This document shows, in pieces, positions 26,057-34,626 of a stretch of DNA of 50,107 nt. The number at the start of each line of letters is the position of its first letter. Positions within the stretch are counted from its first letter, which is position 1. This DNA comes from JAPLMW01 sp964619675 (GTDB lineage Bacteria > Planctomycetota > Phycisphaerae > Sedimentisphaerales > UBA12454). The position numbers and the translations under genes are program-made. Location of the stretch: NCBI GenBank assembly GCA_964619675.1, contig CAZUEO010000014.1:1-50107 (forward strand), written 5' to 3'. A model generated the notes under the pieces. It searched no databases and was not told where the DNA came from. It saw only the letters and a program-made list of their open reading frames with translations.

Positions 26057-27499
26057 TCAAATAGACTCCGTTTCAACAGTTGGCAGAGCAGGGATACTGC
26101 CCGGCAGAGCGGGCACTTTCTCTATCACACGCATCGATTTCCATTTGCCTGCAAGAAAACGCAGGAAAAATAATATCGCCAGCGCGCAGACATAAGCGGT
26201 AAGGGCAAGCCATGCCGCATAAAGCCGCGCCCTGCCATGCAGAAATGTTATTGCCGCCCAGCTCGGAATAACCATTATAAGCCAGTTAAGCACAATTGAA
26301 ACATACATCACAAATCTCGTATCTCCTGCACCTTTGAGAGCTGCTGAAAAAATTATATTGCCTGTATCAAAAAGGCAGTAAAAACTCACAAAGTAAAGCA
26401 GCACCCGGGCTATCGGCCGTATTACTTCCATCTGTTGTGCCGATGCCCTTAATTCAAACGGCAGCATAAACGCATTTGGAAAAAGCCAGTACCCGGCGGC
26501 AATAACAGTCATATAACCAAACGTAATATATGCCGCTGAATACGTAGCTTTTTGGGCGATATGAGGTTTATCAGCTCCTAAGGCCCTGCCGACCAGTATG
26601 GTCGTTGCAATACCTAAACCAATCATCGGCACAAACGCAAGAGTATTAATCTGAAGAACTATCGATGAAGCAGCAAAACTAACCGCATCTATTCTACCTA
26701 TAAAAACAACAAAAAGCGTAAAGCCTAATATATCAAGCATAAACTGCACGCCGCTGGGCAGGCCGAATTTCATCAGTCTGCCGAAAAGTCCCCTTTCAAA
26801 GGCATAATTTGCAGTGCAAAAGCTTTTGCGATAAGCAGGCCGTAAAAAAATGGTAAAATAAATCGCGCATGCAAACAAATTGGCGATAACGGTCGCTGCC
26901 GCGGCGCCGCCAATGCCCCATTTGGGAAAACCGAATCTGCCGAAAATCATCACGTAATCCAGTACGACATTCACCGCCGTTTTTGCAACATTGACCCACA
27001 TCACAGTCCATGTTTTTCCCCTGCCCGTCAGAAAGCAGGAAAGAGATGAGTCAACAATTCCCGGCATCGCTCCGACCAGAAGAATCCTGAAATAAACAAG
27101 CTCATAATTTGCTATTGCAGGCTCATGACCAACAAGAGTTATAAGCGGTCTGCTAAAGAGAGAAATCACCGCCATTATCAGCCCTGCAGCGACGGCAAAA
27201 TAAACGCTCTGCCAGACTGCAGGACCAATGCGGTTCTTCATATTTGCCCCGTCATACTGCGAGACAAACGTATTTGCGTAAGTAGCTGTGCCGAGAAAGA
27301 AGCTGAAGAATACAAAGCTGAGTATCCCGCCCAGCATTGCCGCAGACATTGCATCGCGGTCGTACCACATTAGAAATACCCTATCGATAAACATCTGCAG
27401 CGTCATCGCAGAGGTGCTCAAAATCAGCGGAAAAGCAATTTTCAAAACCTGCCGGGGTCCGCCTTCATTTATATTGATTTTTTCAGGATTTTCTTTCAT
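26057..27499 (-). CDS. MATE-family multidrug/metabolite efflux transporter
   Basis: The protein has 480 residues and twelve predicted membrane helices arranged as two MatE halves. The first half includes ILSTSAMTLQMFIDRVFL and GIVDSSLSCFLTGRGKT; the second includes GLPSGVQFMLDILGF and FVPMIGLGIATTILVGRALGA. The A-x-G-x-G-D-T-R loop (ALKGAGDTRFV) is the usual C-half signature. Such proteins export cationic compounds or metabolites using Na+ or H+ gradients. The substrate cannot be predicted. It converges with nadB and diverges from the flavoprotein at 27563. It starts with a Lys/Glu-rich cytoplasmic tail. Confidence 0.9.
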   Translation of the reverse strand: MKENPEKININEGGPRQVLKIAFPLILSTSAMTLQMFIDRVFLMWYDRDAMSAAMLGGILSFVFFSFFLGTATYANTFVSQYDGANMKNRIGPAVWQSVYFAVAAGLIMAVISLFSRPLITLVGHEPAIANYELVYFRILLVGAMPGIVDSSLSCFLTGRGKTWTVMWVNVAKTAVNVVLDYVMIFGRFGFPKWGIGGAAAATVIANLFACAIYFTIFLRPAYRKSFCTANYAFERGLFGRLMKFGLPSGVQFMLDILGFTLFVVFIGRIDAVSFAASSIVLQINTLAFVPMIGLGIATTILVGRALGADKPHIAQKATYSAAYITFGYMTVIAAGYWLFPNAFMLPFELRASAQQMEVIRPIARVLLYFVSFYCLFDTGNIIFSAALKGAGDTRFVMYVSIVLNWLIMVIPSWAAITFLHGRARLYAAWLALTAYVCALAILFFLRFLAGKWKSMRVIEKVPALPGSIPALPTVETESI

Positions 27500-27562
27500 T
27501 ATAGACCTGTAAATCCAGGGCTGATTATGTTAAGCTGAAATTTACCTTTTTTCAAAATAATT

Positions 27563-28814
27563 ATGATTCAAACAGACATTTGCATAATTGGCGCCGGTCC
27601 TGCCGGTATGATGGCAGCCCTCCGGGCAGCAAACAGTTCAAAAAAAATTATTATCATTGAATCGAACACTACCACAGGCAGAAAACTCCTGCTGACCGGC
27701 CGCGGCAGATGCAACCTGACGCATACGGCAGCAACCGATGAGATTATAAAGGCATATAAGCCCTTTGACAGGTTTGTTCGTCATTGCATTTGCGAATTTC
27801 CGCCGCAGAAACTGCGCCGGTTTTTTCATTGCTGCGGCCTTCAAACAATCCGAGAAACCAACGGCTGCGTATTCCCAAAAAGTTACAAATCCGGAGAAGT
27901 CAAACGAGTGCTGCTTGATGAATTGAAAAAGCTTAACGTCAGTATATTTTACGGCACAAAGGTTCAATCGGTCAAAAAGAATAAAAATACTTTCCGAAAA
28001 ATTTAAAATTGCAGCAAAATCTGTAATAATCGCCACAGGCGGTATAAGCTGGCCGCGGACGGGTTCAACCGGCGATGGCTACAAATTTGCCGAAAGTTTC
28101 GGACATAATATCATAACGCCAAAGGCTTGTCTTATACCGCTTGTTACAGCTGAAAAATTCTGCTCCGCTCTTGCAGGCGTGGGCGTTAAAAATGTTTCTA
28201 TATCCTGTGCCGTAAGGCATCCCTTAGCGGACAAAATAAATGATGAAAAAATATCTTCTTCAGGCCCGATGATTTTCACGCACAACGGCATAGGCGGGCC
28301 TGCTGTTTTTGACCTGAGCCGGCTTATTACAGATCGGCTCAACGAAAACCACAGGGTCGAGCTATCAATCGATTTGCTGCCCAATATAACGGACCAGCAG
28401 CTTGATAAAAAACTTACAAAAAATATTACACAATATCCAAAAAGAAATATTACCTCGATAATTGCCAAATATGTGCCTAAAGCCCTTGCAGAAATTATTC
28501 GCGGCGCCGGCGGGTTTGCCGATGCCGCAGCGGGACAACTTACAAAAAAAGGCAGAAAAACCATTATTGAAAAGCTCAAATGCCTTAAACTCACAGCAGT
28601 ATCCACCGAAACCATTGAAAAGGCCACCGTTACCAGAGGCGGCATCGATACGGCACAAATTGACCCTAAAACTATGCAGTCAAAGCTGGCCAGAAGCCTG
28701 CTTTTTGCAGGTGAAGTAATCAATGTTGACGGCCCCTGCGGCGGATATAACCTTCAATTTGCATTTTCCAGCGGTTTTCTGGCTGGAAAATCTGCTGTCG
28801 AGTTATTAAGATAA
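27563..28814 (+). pseudogene. HI0933/BaiN-type NAD(P)/FAD-dependent oxidoreductase, one frameshift
   Basis: Two adjoining reading frames make one family-length protein of about 416 residues. The first (from 27563) has CIIGAGPAGMMAALRAAN, ESNTTTGRKLLLTGRGRCNLT and FPPQKLRRFFHCCGL. The second resumes in frame +1 with VIIATGGISWPRTGSTGDGY (from about 28023) and runs to 28814, including FTHNGIGGPAVFDLS, TRGGIDTAQIDPKTMQSK and VDGPCGGYNLQFAF. The switch lies in the A-rich stretch 27974-27990; deleting one base there joins the frames exactly. No other damage is seen, so a sequencing indel or a very recent mutation are both possible. The flavoprotein family has roles ranging from unknown redox steps to bile-acid reduction. 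Confidence 0.85.
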
Positions 28815-28837
28815 TTACAAGTTTTACAGTTTCGGGT

Positions 28838-29287
28838 TTGCAATTGACTGATAAAAAGGAAAAATTGAAGATATTGTTTTTGTGCACCGGCAATTCCTGC
28901 CGCAGTCAGATGGCCGAAGGCTGGGCAAAAAAACTCAAAGGCGACCGCATAGAGGCCTTTTCGGCAGGCATAATTCCTACAAAGGTGCACTCCCGCACGA
29001 TACAGGTTATGACTGAAGCGGGCGTGGATATTTCAGACCATCATTCAAAACACGTCAGCGATCTTACCGGTATTGACTTTGATTATGTAATCACCCTTTG
29101 CGACAATGCCCGCCAGTTCTGTCCTGCTTTCCACGGCAAAGTCACACTCGTGCACAAACCTTTTGCAGACCCGACTGTTCTTATTGGTGCAGAAGAAATA
29201 ATAATGGATACTTTCAGAAAAACACGCGACCAAATCAGAGATTTCGTTGAAACCTTGCCCGACAGTCTCGAACAGGAAAAAAAATGA
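28838..29287 (+). CDS. arsC: thioredoxin-coupled arsenate reductase / low-MW phosphatase family
   Basis: The protein has up to 149 residues. The phosphate-binding loop LFLCTGNSCRSQMAEG (C-x5-R, Cys16 and Arg22 in the longest form) is complete. The downstream parts are ISDHHSKHV, FDYVITLCDNARQFCPAF and KPFADPT. The two further cysteines in LCDNARQFC fit the thioredoxin-linked ArsC class, in which a disulfide is passed along during As(V) reduction to As(III). No ATG fits; a TTG start at 28838, 28844 or 28865 is needed, the last having AAGGA close by. It is coupled by ATGA to the next gene and lies 1.4 kb before thioredoxin reductase. A tyrosine phosphatase role is the alternative. Confidence 0.85.
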   Translation: MQLTDKKEKLKILFLCTGNSCRSQMAEGWAKKLKGDRIEAFSAGIIPTKVHSRTIQVMTEAGVDISDHHSKHVSDLTGIDFDYVITLCDNARQFCPAFHGKVTLVHKPFADPTVLIGAEEIIMDTFRKTRDQIRDFVETLPDSLEQEKK

Positions 29288-30630
29288 CCGACAGCGAAAA
29301 ATTAAGACGTTTCGGCTTCGACAAAATTGCACTACTTGTTCTACTCCTGGTAGGCTTCTTATTTGCAGAATTGATTGTCCTTTCGCAAAGCCGTTTCAAG
29401 CTGTCCAAACCTGTCTCGCTGCCCGGTTGCGGCCTGGCTGTCTCTGTTCCGGCAGGCGGCGGCTTTTCGCGGCTCTCAGACGGCTTTAGATATAATGATA
29501 ATGAATTTCGGCTTACTTGTATAAGAAGCGATGCGGCTATGTCGATAAACTGGCGGTATTTTATTGTGCCGTTTGAAAAAACGGTCGATGAAAAATTTCA
29601 CGCCCAGGCTTCGGACATGAAAGGCGTTATCGAAAAAACCGGCTCGGAAAAGTTGGGACAATTTACCTTTGATTATGCCAGAATATTCTCTGAAAAAAAA
29701 GCAACTCTGCTTTTCAGCGGGATAGTCCTGCTGCCGGACGGAAGAACTTTATCGCTCGAAGTGGCTCAAAAAGGCCGAAATATCGACCCCGCAGAAAAAA
29801 TCTTCAGGTCTCTTGCCGCTTCGGCAACTTTTACACCGGCCAGTCCGCTGGCCGACGGGCGCGAACTACTGGATAATTTCCGCCTAAAGACCCTTGCAGA
29901 TATTTTTCAAAAAAACACCCGGCAGAATTACTACTATATAAAAGATTATACCGGCCGGAATCTGGGCTTTATTACCGACGCAATCAGCTTAAAAAACAAT
30001 AGGCGCGATGCCAATTCGCTTACGGCAGTCAGTCTGTATTTTATCCATTCGGGTATAAATTCCTTTGCCGAACGGAGTTTGTTCCATTCCGAGCCGAACC
30101 TGCGAAGCTTCAGGTGGGTCTCACAGCAAAGTAATCTTTTAATCAACCGCGACCTGACCACAAGCCTCAAACTTGACCAGCAGGGTATGATTACCGTTCT
30201 GACTTCGGCAACTTCTGTACCGCAAAAAAATATCATGCAAAAATTCGCCTTTACTTCAACGATGCTGCCGGAAATCCTTTTCAATGCCTTCATTGAAGGT
30301 TTTCAGCAAAGCAGCTTCAACTCTGTTATGGTTGACCTGATTCTTTCAGACAGCCGAATTACACCGGCTCTCCTCACAAGAGCCAGGCCGCAAGAAGATG
30401 CCGAGCCAAATGCCGCCCCTGCCGTAGAAATTGCATTTTTCGGCACAGACACAAGCGAGCAAACAACATATTTTGACAGTGATGGCAAAATTTCGCTCAG
30501 CGAGGCACGCGGCAAACTTTCATACAAACTCGAAAAAACTCAAAGAGACCTCCTTGTTGCGGATTTTCCAGCCTGGCTGGAAAAACTGGAGGTAATAGAG
30601 CAATATGTTAATGAAAAATCCAAAGACTAA
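29284..30630 (+). CDS. membrane-anchored protein of unknown function
   Basis: The 448 residues overlap the arsC-like stop by four bases. One hydrophobic helix near the N-terminus (IALLVLLLVGFLFAELIVL, about 15-34) is preceded by positive residues. The rest is thus probably outside the cytoplasmic membrane. The large soluble part has no recognised domain; a PsbP/DUF1795-like look (SVPAGGGFSRL...FRLTCIRSDAAMSINWRYFIVPF) is possible but unproven. It sits between arsC and trxB on the same strand with 14 bases to trxB, so it is probably cotranscribed. No catalytic motif was recognised. Confidence 0.68.
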   Translation: MTDSEKLRRFGFDKIALLVLLLVGFLFAELIVLSQSRFKLSKPVSLPGCGLAVSVPAGGGFSRLSDGFRYNDNEFRLTCIRSDAAMSINWRYFIVPFEKTVDEKFHAQASDMKGVIEKTGSEKLGQFTFDYARIFSEKKATLLFSGIVLLPDGRTLSLEVAQKGRNIDPAEKIFRSLAASATFTPASPLADGRELLDNFRLKTLADIFQKNTRQNYYYIKDYTGRNLGFITDAISLKNNRRDANSLTAVSLYFIHSGINSFAERSLFHSEPNLRSFRWVSQQSNLLINRDLTTSLKLDQQGMITVLTSATSVPQKNIMQKFAFTSTMLPEILFNAFIEGFQQSSFNSVMVDLILSDSRITPALLTRARPQEDAEPNAAPAVEIAFFGTDTSEQTTYFDSDGKISLSEARGKLSYKLEKTQRDLLVADFPAWLEKLEVIEQYVNEKSKD

Positions 30631-30644
30631 AAAAGGAATTAAAA

Positions 30645-31640
30645 ATGGCAGACGTTTACGATTCCATCATCATAGGGGCCGGCCCTGCAGGTCTTGCAGC
30701 GGCGCTCTATAATGCAAGAGACAGGCTGAAAACTGTCGTTCTGGAAAAATTTTCTCCAGGCGGCCAGATAATAAGCACCGACAGGATAGAAAACTATCCC
30801 GGCTTTGAAAAAATCTCCGGCCCCGACCTGATTGAGAAAATGAAGAAACAATCCGAAAATTTCGGTGCTGAATTCAAAACCGGCTGCGAGGTTAAAAACC
30901 TTACCCGGCTTTCAGATGGCAAAATACAGGTAAACTGCGGCAAGCAAAGCTTTGTCGGCCGTTCTGTAATTATTGCCTGCGGCAGCGATTACCGCAAACT
31001 CGGCATTCCCGGCGAAGAAGAATTCAGAAATGCGGGCGCCGGTATAAGTTATTGCGGCACCTGCGATGCGCCGTTTTTTAAAGACAAAAAAGTAGTCGCA
31101 GTCGGCGGCGGCAATACCGCTGTCGAAGAAGCCCTGCACGTTGCAAAATTCGCAGCTCAGCTTACGCTTGTCCACAGACGGCAGGAATTCAGAGCGACAA
31201 AAGTCCTCCTCGAAGAGCTTATGCAGAAAGTCAATAATCCAAACAGCAATATTAAACTGAAACTTGATACAGTTGTTGCTGCAATCGAGGGCAGCGGAAA
31301 AGTTGAAAGAGTCAGGCTTAAAAATGTAAAAACAAATAAAGAAGAAGACCTGCCCTGCGACGGTGTTTTTATTTTTATCGGTATGATTCCCAATACCGCA
31401 TTTCTGGCAGGCTTTATTGACCTTACAGAGGCAGGTTTTGTCAAATGTGATGTCGGTTTCTTGCGGACAAAGGTGCCCGGCGTATTCGTTGCCGGGGACT
31501 GCCGAACTGGAGCTGCTATGCAGCTTGCGACTGCCGCAGGCGACGGCGTAAATGCTGCGATGATGACCAAACAGTTCCTAAGAGATCCTGCCTGGTGGAA
31601 CAAACCTGTTTCAGACGCCCTGATGCCCGGTGAATGGTAA
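30645..31640 (+). CDS. trxB: thioredoxin reductase
   Basis: The 331 residues are typical for TrxB. It passes electrons from NADPH via FAD and a redox disulfide to thioredoxin. Seen: FAD-binding SIIIGAGPAGLAAALYNARD, the ENYPGF segment, the redox pair Cys137-Gly-Thr-Cys140 in SYCGTCDAPFF, the NADPH-binding GGGNTAVEEALHVAKFA with HRR (VHRRQEFRA) and the C-terminal GVFVAGDCR...MQLATAAGDG. The CGTC pair replaces the more common CATC/CAVC, which is within the family's range. As a neighbour of the thioredoxin-type arsenate reductase it may complete a local arsenate-reducing chain, though TrxB serves the whole cell. No thioredoxin gene is in the window. Confidence 0.94.
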   Translation: MADVYDSIIIGAGPAGLAAALYNARDRLKTVVLEKFSPGGQIISTDRIENYPGFEKISGPDLIEKMKKQSENFGAEFKTGCEVKNLTRLSDGKIQVNCGKQSFVGRSVIIACGSDYRKLGIPGEEEFRNAGAGISYCGTCDAPFFKDKKVVAVGGGNTAVEEALHVAKFAAQLTLVHRRQEFRATKVLLEELMQKVNNPNSNIKLKLDTVVAAIEGSGKVERVRLKNVKTNKEEDLPCDGVFIFIGMIPNTAFLAGFIDLTEAGFVKCDVGFLRTKVPGVFVAGDCRTGAAMQLATAAGDGVNAAMMTKQFLRDPAWWNKPVSDALMPGEW

Positions 31641-31973
31641 GATAAGAAAATTAAAAATAAAAATTTTTTTAAAAAATCGAAATGGCACTGGGGCAATTTA
31701 CCAAGTACTGAAAATCCAATTTTAGCGATAATATGTAACGAAAAAACAAAATAGGAAAGATTTTGTGTTAATATGTGGTAAAAAAAACCGCCGGCAGTGA
31801 CAATTACATATTTCTGTAAAACAAAAATCTCTAAAGATTTGTGTTGACAATATTAGAGGGCAAAATTAGGATTCTATCCGAGAAGGCGAGATGGGATGTG
31901 CTGGGCCCATTAGGGTAATGCACATTGAGTGCGTTGAATACTAACAAAAAGTTAGAGTTTGGGAGATTGTGCG
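31641..31973 (+). promoter_or_regulatory. intergenic region with promoter and structured leader for the TPR gene
   Basis: TTGACA at 31844-31849, a 17-base spacer and TAGGAT near 31867 form a plausible promoter. The leader of roughly 100 bases contains a hairpin-like stretch (gtgctgggcccattaggg...gcaca, near 31898-31925). Nothing matching a riboswitch class was recognised. The first 200 bases of this gap are A+T-rich with no gene. Confidence 0.45.
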
Positions 31974-33323
31974 ATGCGCAAAAAACATTTCCCCAAAAAC
32001 AGGCTGTTAGTGTGTCTATTATCAGGCTTACTGTTTAGTGTGTGCCTTGCAGGCGATTTAGAACAGGATAAAACCGGTATAATAGCCCTGATTAAGTCTG
32101 GCCAGATGGAATCGGCCGCCGAGAGCGTGGATAAACTTCTTGTAGATTATTCACAATCGCCGGACTTGCCGGAGGCACTCTACTGGATTGCACGACATTT
32201 CGGATGGTCCAACAACTACGAAGAAGAAAAAAACGTCTATCAAAAACTGATACAAAATTGGCCTGACAATTATTATTCCAATAAGGCAAGATTGGGGTGC
32301 CGGCGGACGGAAGTTTTGTCTCTTATCGTATCACAGGACTACGGCCAGGCCGGTACAGCTCTTGATAAACTGATTACCGATTTTAACGAACATCCTGATT
32401 TGCCCGACACGCTTTACTGGGTTGCACAAAGGTATGGCTACGCAAAAAAATACGAAGAAGAAAAAAGCCTTTATCAGCAGATAATAGAGGAATATCCCGA
32501 CAGTTCTGTTGCCAGCAGAGCGAAATTAGGCTACCCAAGTGCACAAGTACGGTCTTTTATCGTGTCACAGAATTACGACAAAGCTAAAGAGGCTCTTAAT
32601 AAATTAGTTGCCGATTTTAACAGTCAGCCTGATTTGCCGGATATGCTTTACCGCTTGGCACGTGGATACGAATGGCAGGACAGATACAAAGAAGCAAATG
32701 ATATCTATCAGCAAATAATGACAAATTATCCTGATAGTTCAATCGCAGGCAAGGCAAAGCTGGATATTCAGCGGGCACAAATCAGGTCTCTTATTGTATT
32801 GGAAGATTGCAATGAAGTTAATGTGTCTCTTGATAAACTGATTGCCGATTTTAACGGCAATCCTGATTTGCCGGAGGCGCTTTACTGGATTGCACAGAGG
32901 TATGGCTACTCTGGCAGGTTCGAAGAAGAGAAAGACCTTTATCAGTATATAGTGACAAACTATCCTGACAGCTCATACGCAGACAAAGCAGCAGTTCAAC
33001 TATCTCTTGTGTTATTACGTCTGGGTGGTACCTATTACACTCAAGGCCTTTCAAAAAAGCAGGATGGTCTTGATATTGAGGCTGTTCAATGTTTTAAAAA
33101 AGCCCTCTGTGTATATGAAGGAATTATTCAGCAATTCCCCTCTTCTGCCGCCGTTACACAGGCGAAATATTTTTGTGGCGATTGTTATATCCTTCTGGGA
33201 CAAAGCGAAAAAGCTCTGCCATATTTCAACGATGTTCTCTCAAAAAACTCTGATGGCAGTTATGCAGAAGCCATTCGTCTTCGGAAAGAACGTTGTAAAA
33301 GTAAAAACATATTAGGAGAATAA
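31974..33323 (+). CDS. secreted TPR-repeat protein
   Basis: The 449 residues start at ATG 31974 (GGGAG 9 bases before). The signal peptide ends near LLFSVCLAG. Four long repeats of about 78 residues follow, each with 'A...LDKL..DF...PDLPEALYWIAQRYGY...YEEEK.LYQ.I...YPDSS.A.KA...', then a more divergent end with two ordinary TPR units. The repeats are similar at DNA level too, which suggests recent internal duplication. The protein probably is a periplasmic scaffold. It is followed 3 bases later by a cysteine-rich mini-protein and then by a LolA-like protein, so the three may work together. No enzyme domain is present. Confidence 0.78.
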   Translation: MRKKHFPKNRLLVCLLSGLLFSVCLAGDLEQDKTGIIALIKSGQMESAAESVDKLLVDYSQSPDLPEALYWIARHFGWSNNYEEEKNVYQKLIQNWPDNYYSNKARLGCRRTEVLSLIVSQDYGQAGTALDKLITDFNEHPDLPDTLYWVAQRYGYAKKYEEEKSLYQQIIEEYPDSSVASRAKLGYPSAQVRSFIVSQNYDKAKEALNKLVADFNSQPDLPDMLYRLARGYEWQDRYKEANDIYQQIMTNYPDSSIAGKAKLDIQRAQIRSLIVLEDCNEVNVSLDKLIADFNGNPDLPEALYWIAQRYGYSGRFEEEKDLYQYIVTNYPDSSYADKAAVQLSLVLLRLGGTYYTQGLSKKQDGLDIEAVQCFKKALCVYEGIIQQFPSSAAVTQAKYFCGDCYILLGQSEKALPYFNDVLSKNSDGSYAEAIRLRKERCKSKNILGE

Positions 33324-33326
33324 AAA

Positions 33327-33611
33327 ATGAGTGCTAAAAAAATGTTGATATGTTTGATGATTATTGTATTTGCATTGTATTCACAACCCGTAACCGGCTG
33401 TACTTGTTATAACACCACAACTTGTTCAGGTTCTTGTTCGACGGGAACTTGTGTCCCTCGGCCAACTTCACGTCCTACAGTGAGTAATGAAGAAAATCCT
33501 CATGGATGGACTGCTTTAGGTACAAGTTGCGCTCAATGTGTTAAGGTTGTGCTAGGCATAATCATTATACTTGGAAGTTGTGGACCCAGTTTGGCTGGAG
33601 AATCGTGCTGA
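33327..33611 (+). CDS. cysteine-rich secreted mini-protein
   Basis: The 94 residues have a clear AGGAG ribosome site and a signal peptide (MLICLMIIVFALYSQPVTG). The mature part has nine cysteines, five of them packed in CTCYNTTTCSGSCSTGTC, then a Pro/Thr/Ser linker. A second cysteine group surrounds a short hydrophobic stretch (SCAQCVKVVLGIIIILGSC). No family was recognised. It could be a disulfide-rich surface peptide, a metal-binding protein or a secreted peptide processed by its neighbours. It begins 3 bases after the TPR gene. Confidence 0.62.
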   Translation: MSAKKMLICLMIIVFALYSQPVTGCTCYNTTTCSGSCSTGTCVPRPTSRPTVSNEENPHGWTALGTSCAQCVKVVLGIIIILGSCGPSLAGESC

Positions 33612-33672
33612 TGTCAGTGATTGACCTGAGCCAGGTTTTTTATGAAAATAGTAATGATATGGAGATATTTAA

Positions 33673-34617
33673 ATGAAATCGCAAAATAAGTCAAAAAATT
33701 TTGGTATGGTCACCCAGCTACAACTGACTTTGGTCAGTGTGATTTGTCTTTTTTCCTTGCTGATGAATGCAAAGCAATGTTATGCAAGCCAAGATGCATG
33801 GGAGAAGTTAGCTCCTATGAGAGAACAATACCAAAAGATAAAAACACTGCACGTTAAAAGCTCTATGCTTGTTGAAAGCGGCCTTACCGATTCCCCAAAT
33901 ACAGCAGTGATACTAATTGATTACGAACATTGGGAAGATAGTAATGGCCGTTATAAAACTGTATATGGTTTCATTGATGCGAATGGCCCCGTAGCAGGCT
34001 CCGCTTGGGAATATGCCTATAATGGGCAGACGTTTTATACATTTGAAAGACAATCTAAAACCGCAAGTTACGGCGAAATTGAACCTAATGGATTTCCTTT
34101 AACACCAGAGAACCCGTTGTTAGCACCATTATTATTTCTAAAAGATAACAGCAATAAGTACCATATATGCCCGCTCAGATTCAGAGATATTTTAAATTCT
34201 GACAGGTGGCAAAATACTTTGGCAAAATCCGAATATCTCGATCTTTCGGACGGTTCGCGAAAAGCTATTAAGATACCCGCTCGAATGATAGATAATGCCA
34301 GATTTGATTCATATCTTTATCTTGACCCAAATGGTCTTGTTGAAAAAATAAAGAATATTGGAATTGACGGTAATGCACAATCATTATCAATATCAATCAG
34401 CGAATATCAAACCATTATTCTGGACGGAAAGAAAACATATTGGCCCAAAATAATAGAAATAATTGGAACAGATCCAGCCGACAAGAGTTCAGTTAAACTC
34501 ACGGCTCAGATAGACCTCGTTGAAATAGACATCGCCATCCCGGCTAAAACGTTTACTGTCGATTTGGCGTCTGCAAAATCTGTATGGAATAACGATGTTA
34601 AAGCATTTGTGAAGTAA
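33673..34617 (+). CDS. LolA-like periplasmic protein
   Basis: The 314 residues have GGAG before the ATG. The N-terminal hydrophobic segment (LQLTLVSVICLFSLLMNA) acts as signal or anchor. The mature part starts with DAWEKLAPMREQYQKIKTLHVKSSMLVE, the 'helix then beta-sheet' opening of LolA/LppX-like folds. Alternating beta strands follow (YKTVYGFIDANG, QTFYTFERQSKTASYGEIE, SYLYLDPNGLVEKIKN). Such proteins bind lipids or lipoproteins in their half-barrel. Sequence resemblance is loose, so the fold is a proposal. It follows the TPR and cysteine-rich genes on the same strand and is convergent with citrate synthase, 9 bases away. Confidence 0.55.
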   Translation: MKSQNKSKNFGMVTQLQLTLVSVICLFSLLMNAKQCYASQDAWEKLAPMREQYQKIKTLHVKSSMLVESGLTDSPNTAVILIDYEHWEDSNGRYKTVYGFIDANGPVAGSAWEYAYNGQTFYTFERQSKTASYGEIEPNGFPLTPENPLLAPLLFLKDNSNKYHICPLRFRDILNSDRWQNTLAKSEYLDLSDGSRKAIKIPARMIDNARFDSYLYLDPNGLVEKIKNIGIDGNAQSLSISISEYQTIILDGKKTYWPKIIEIIGTDPADKSSVKLTAQIDLVEIDIAIPAKTFTVDLASAKSVWNNDVKAFVK

Positions 34618-34626
34618 GCAGATATT

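Noticed and set aside
31868..31973. A riboswitch in the leader of the TPR gene
   Set aside because: The leader may fold, but no conserved core of a known class was recognised.
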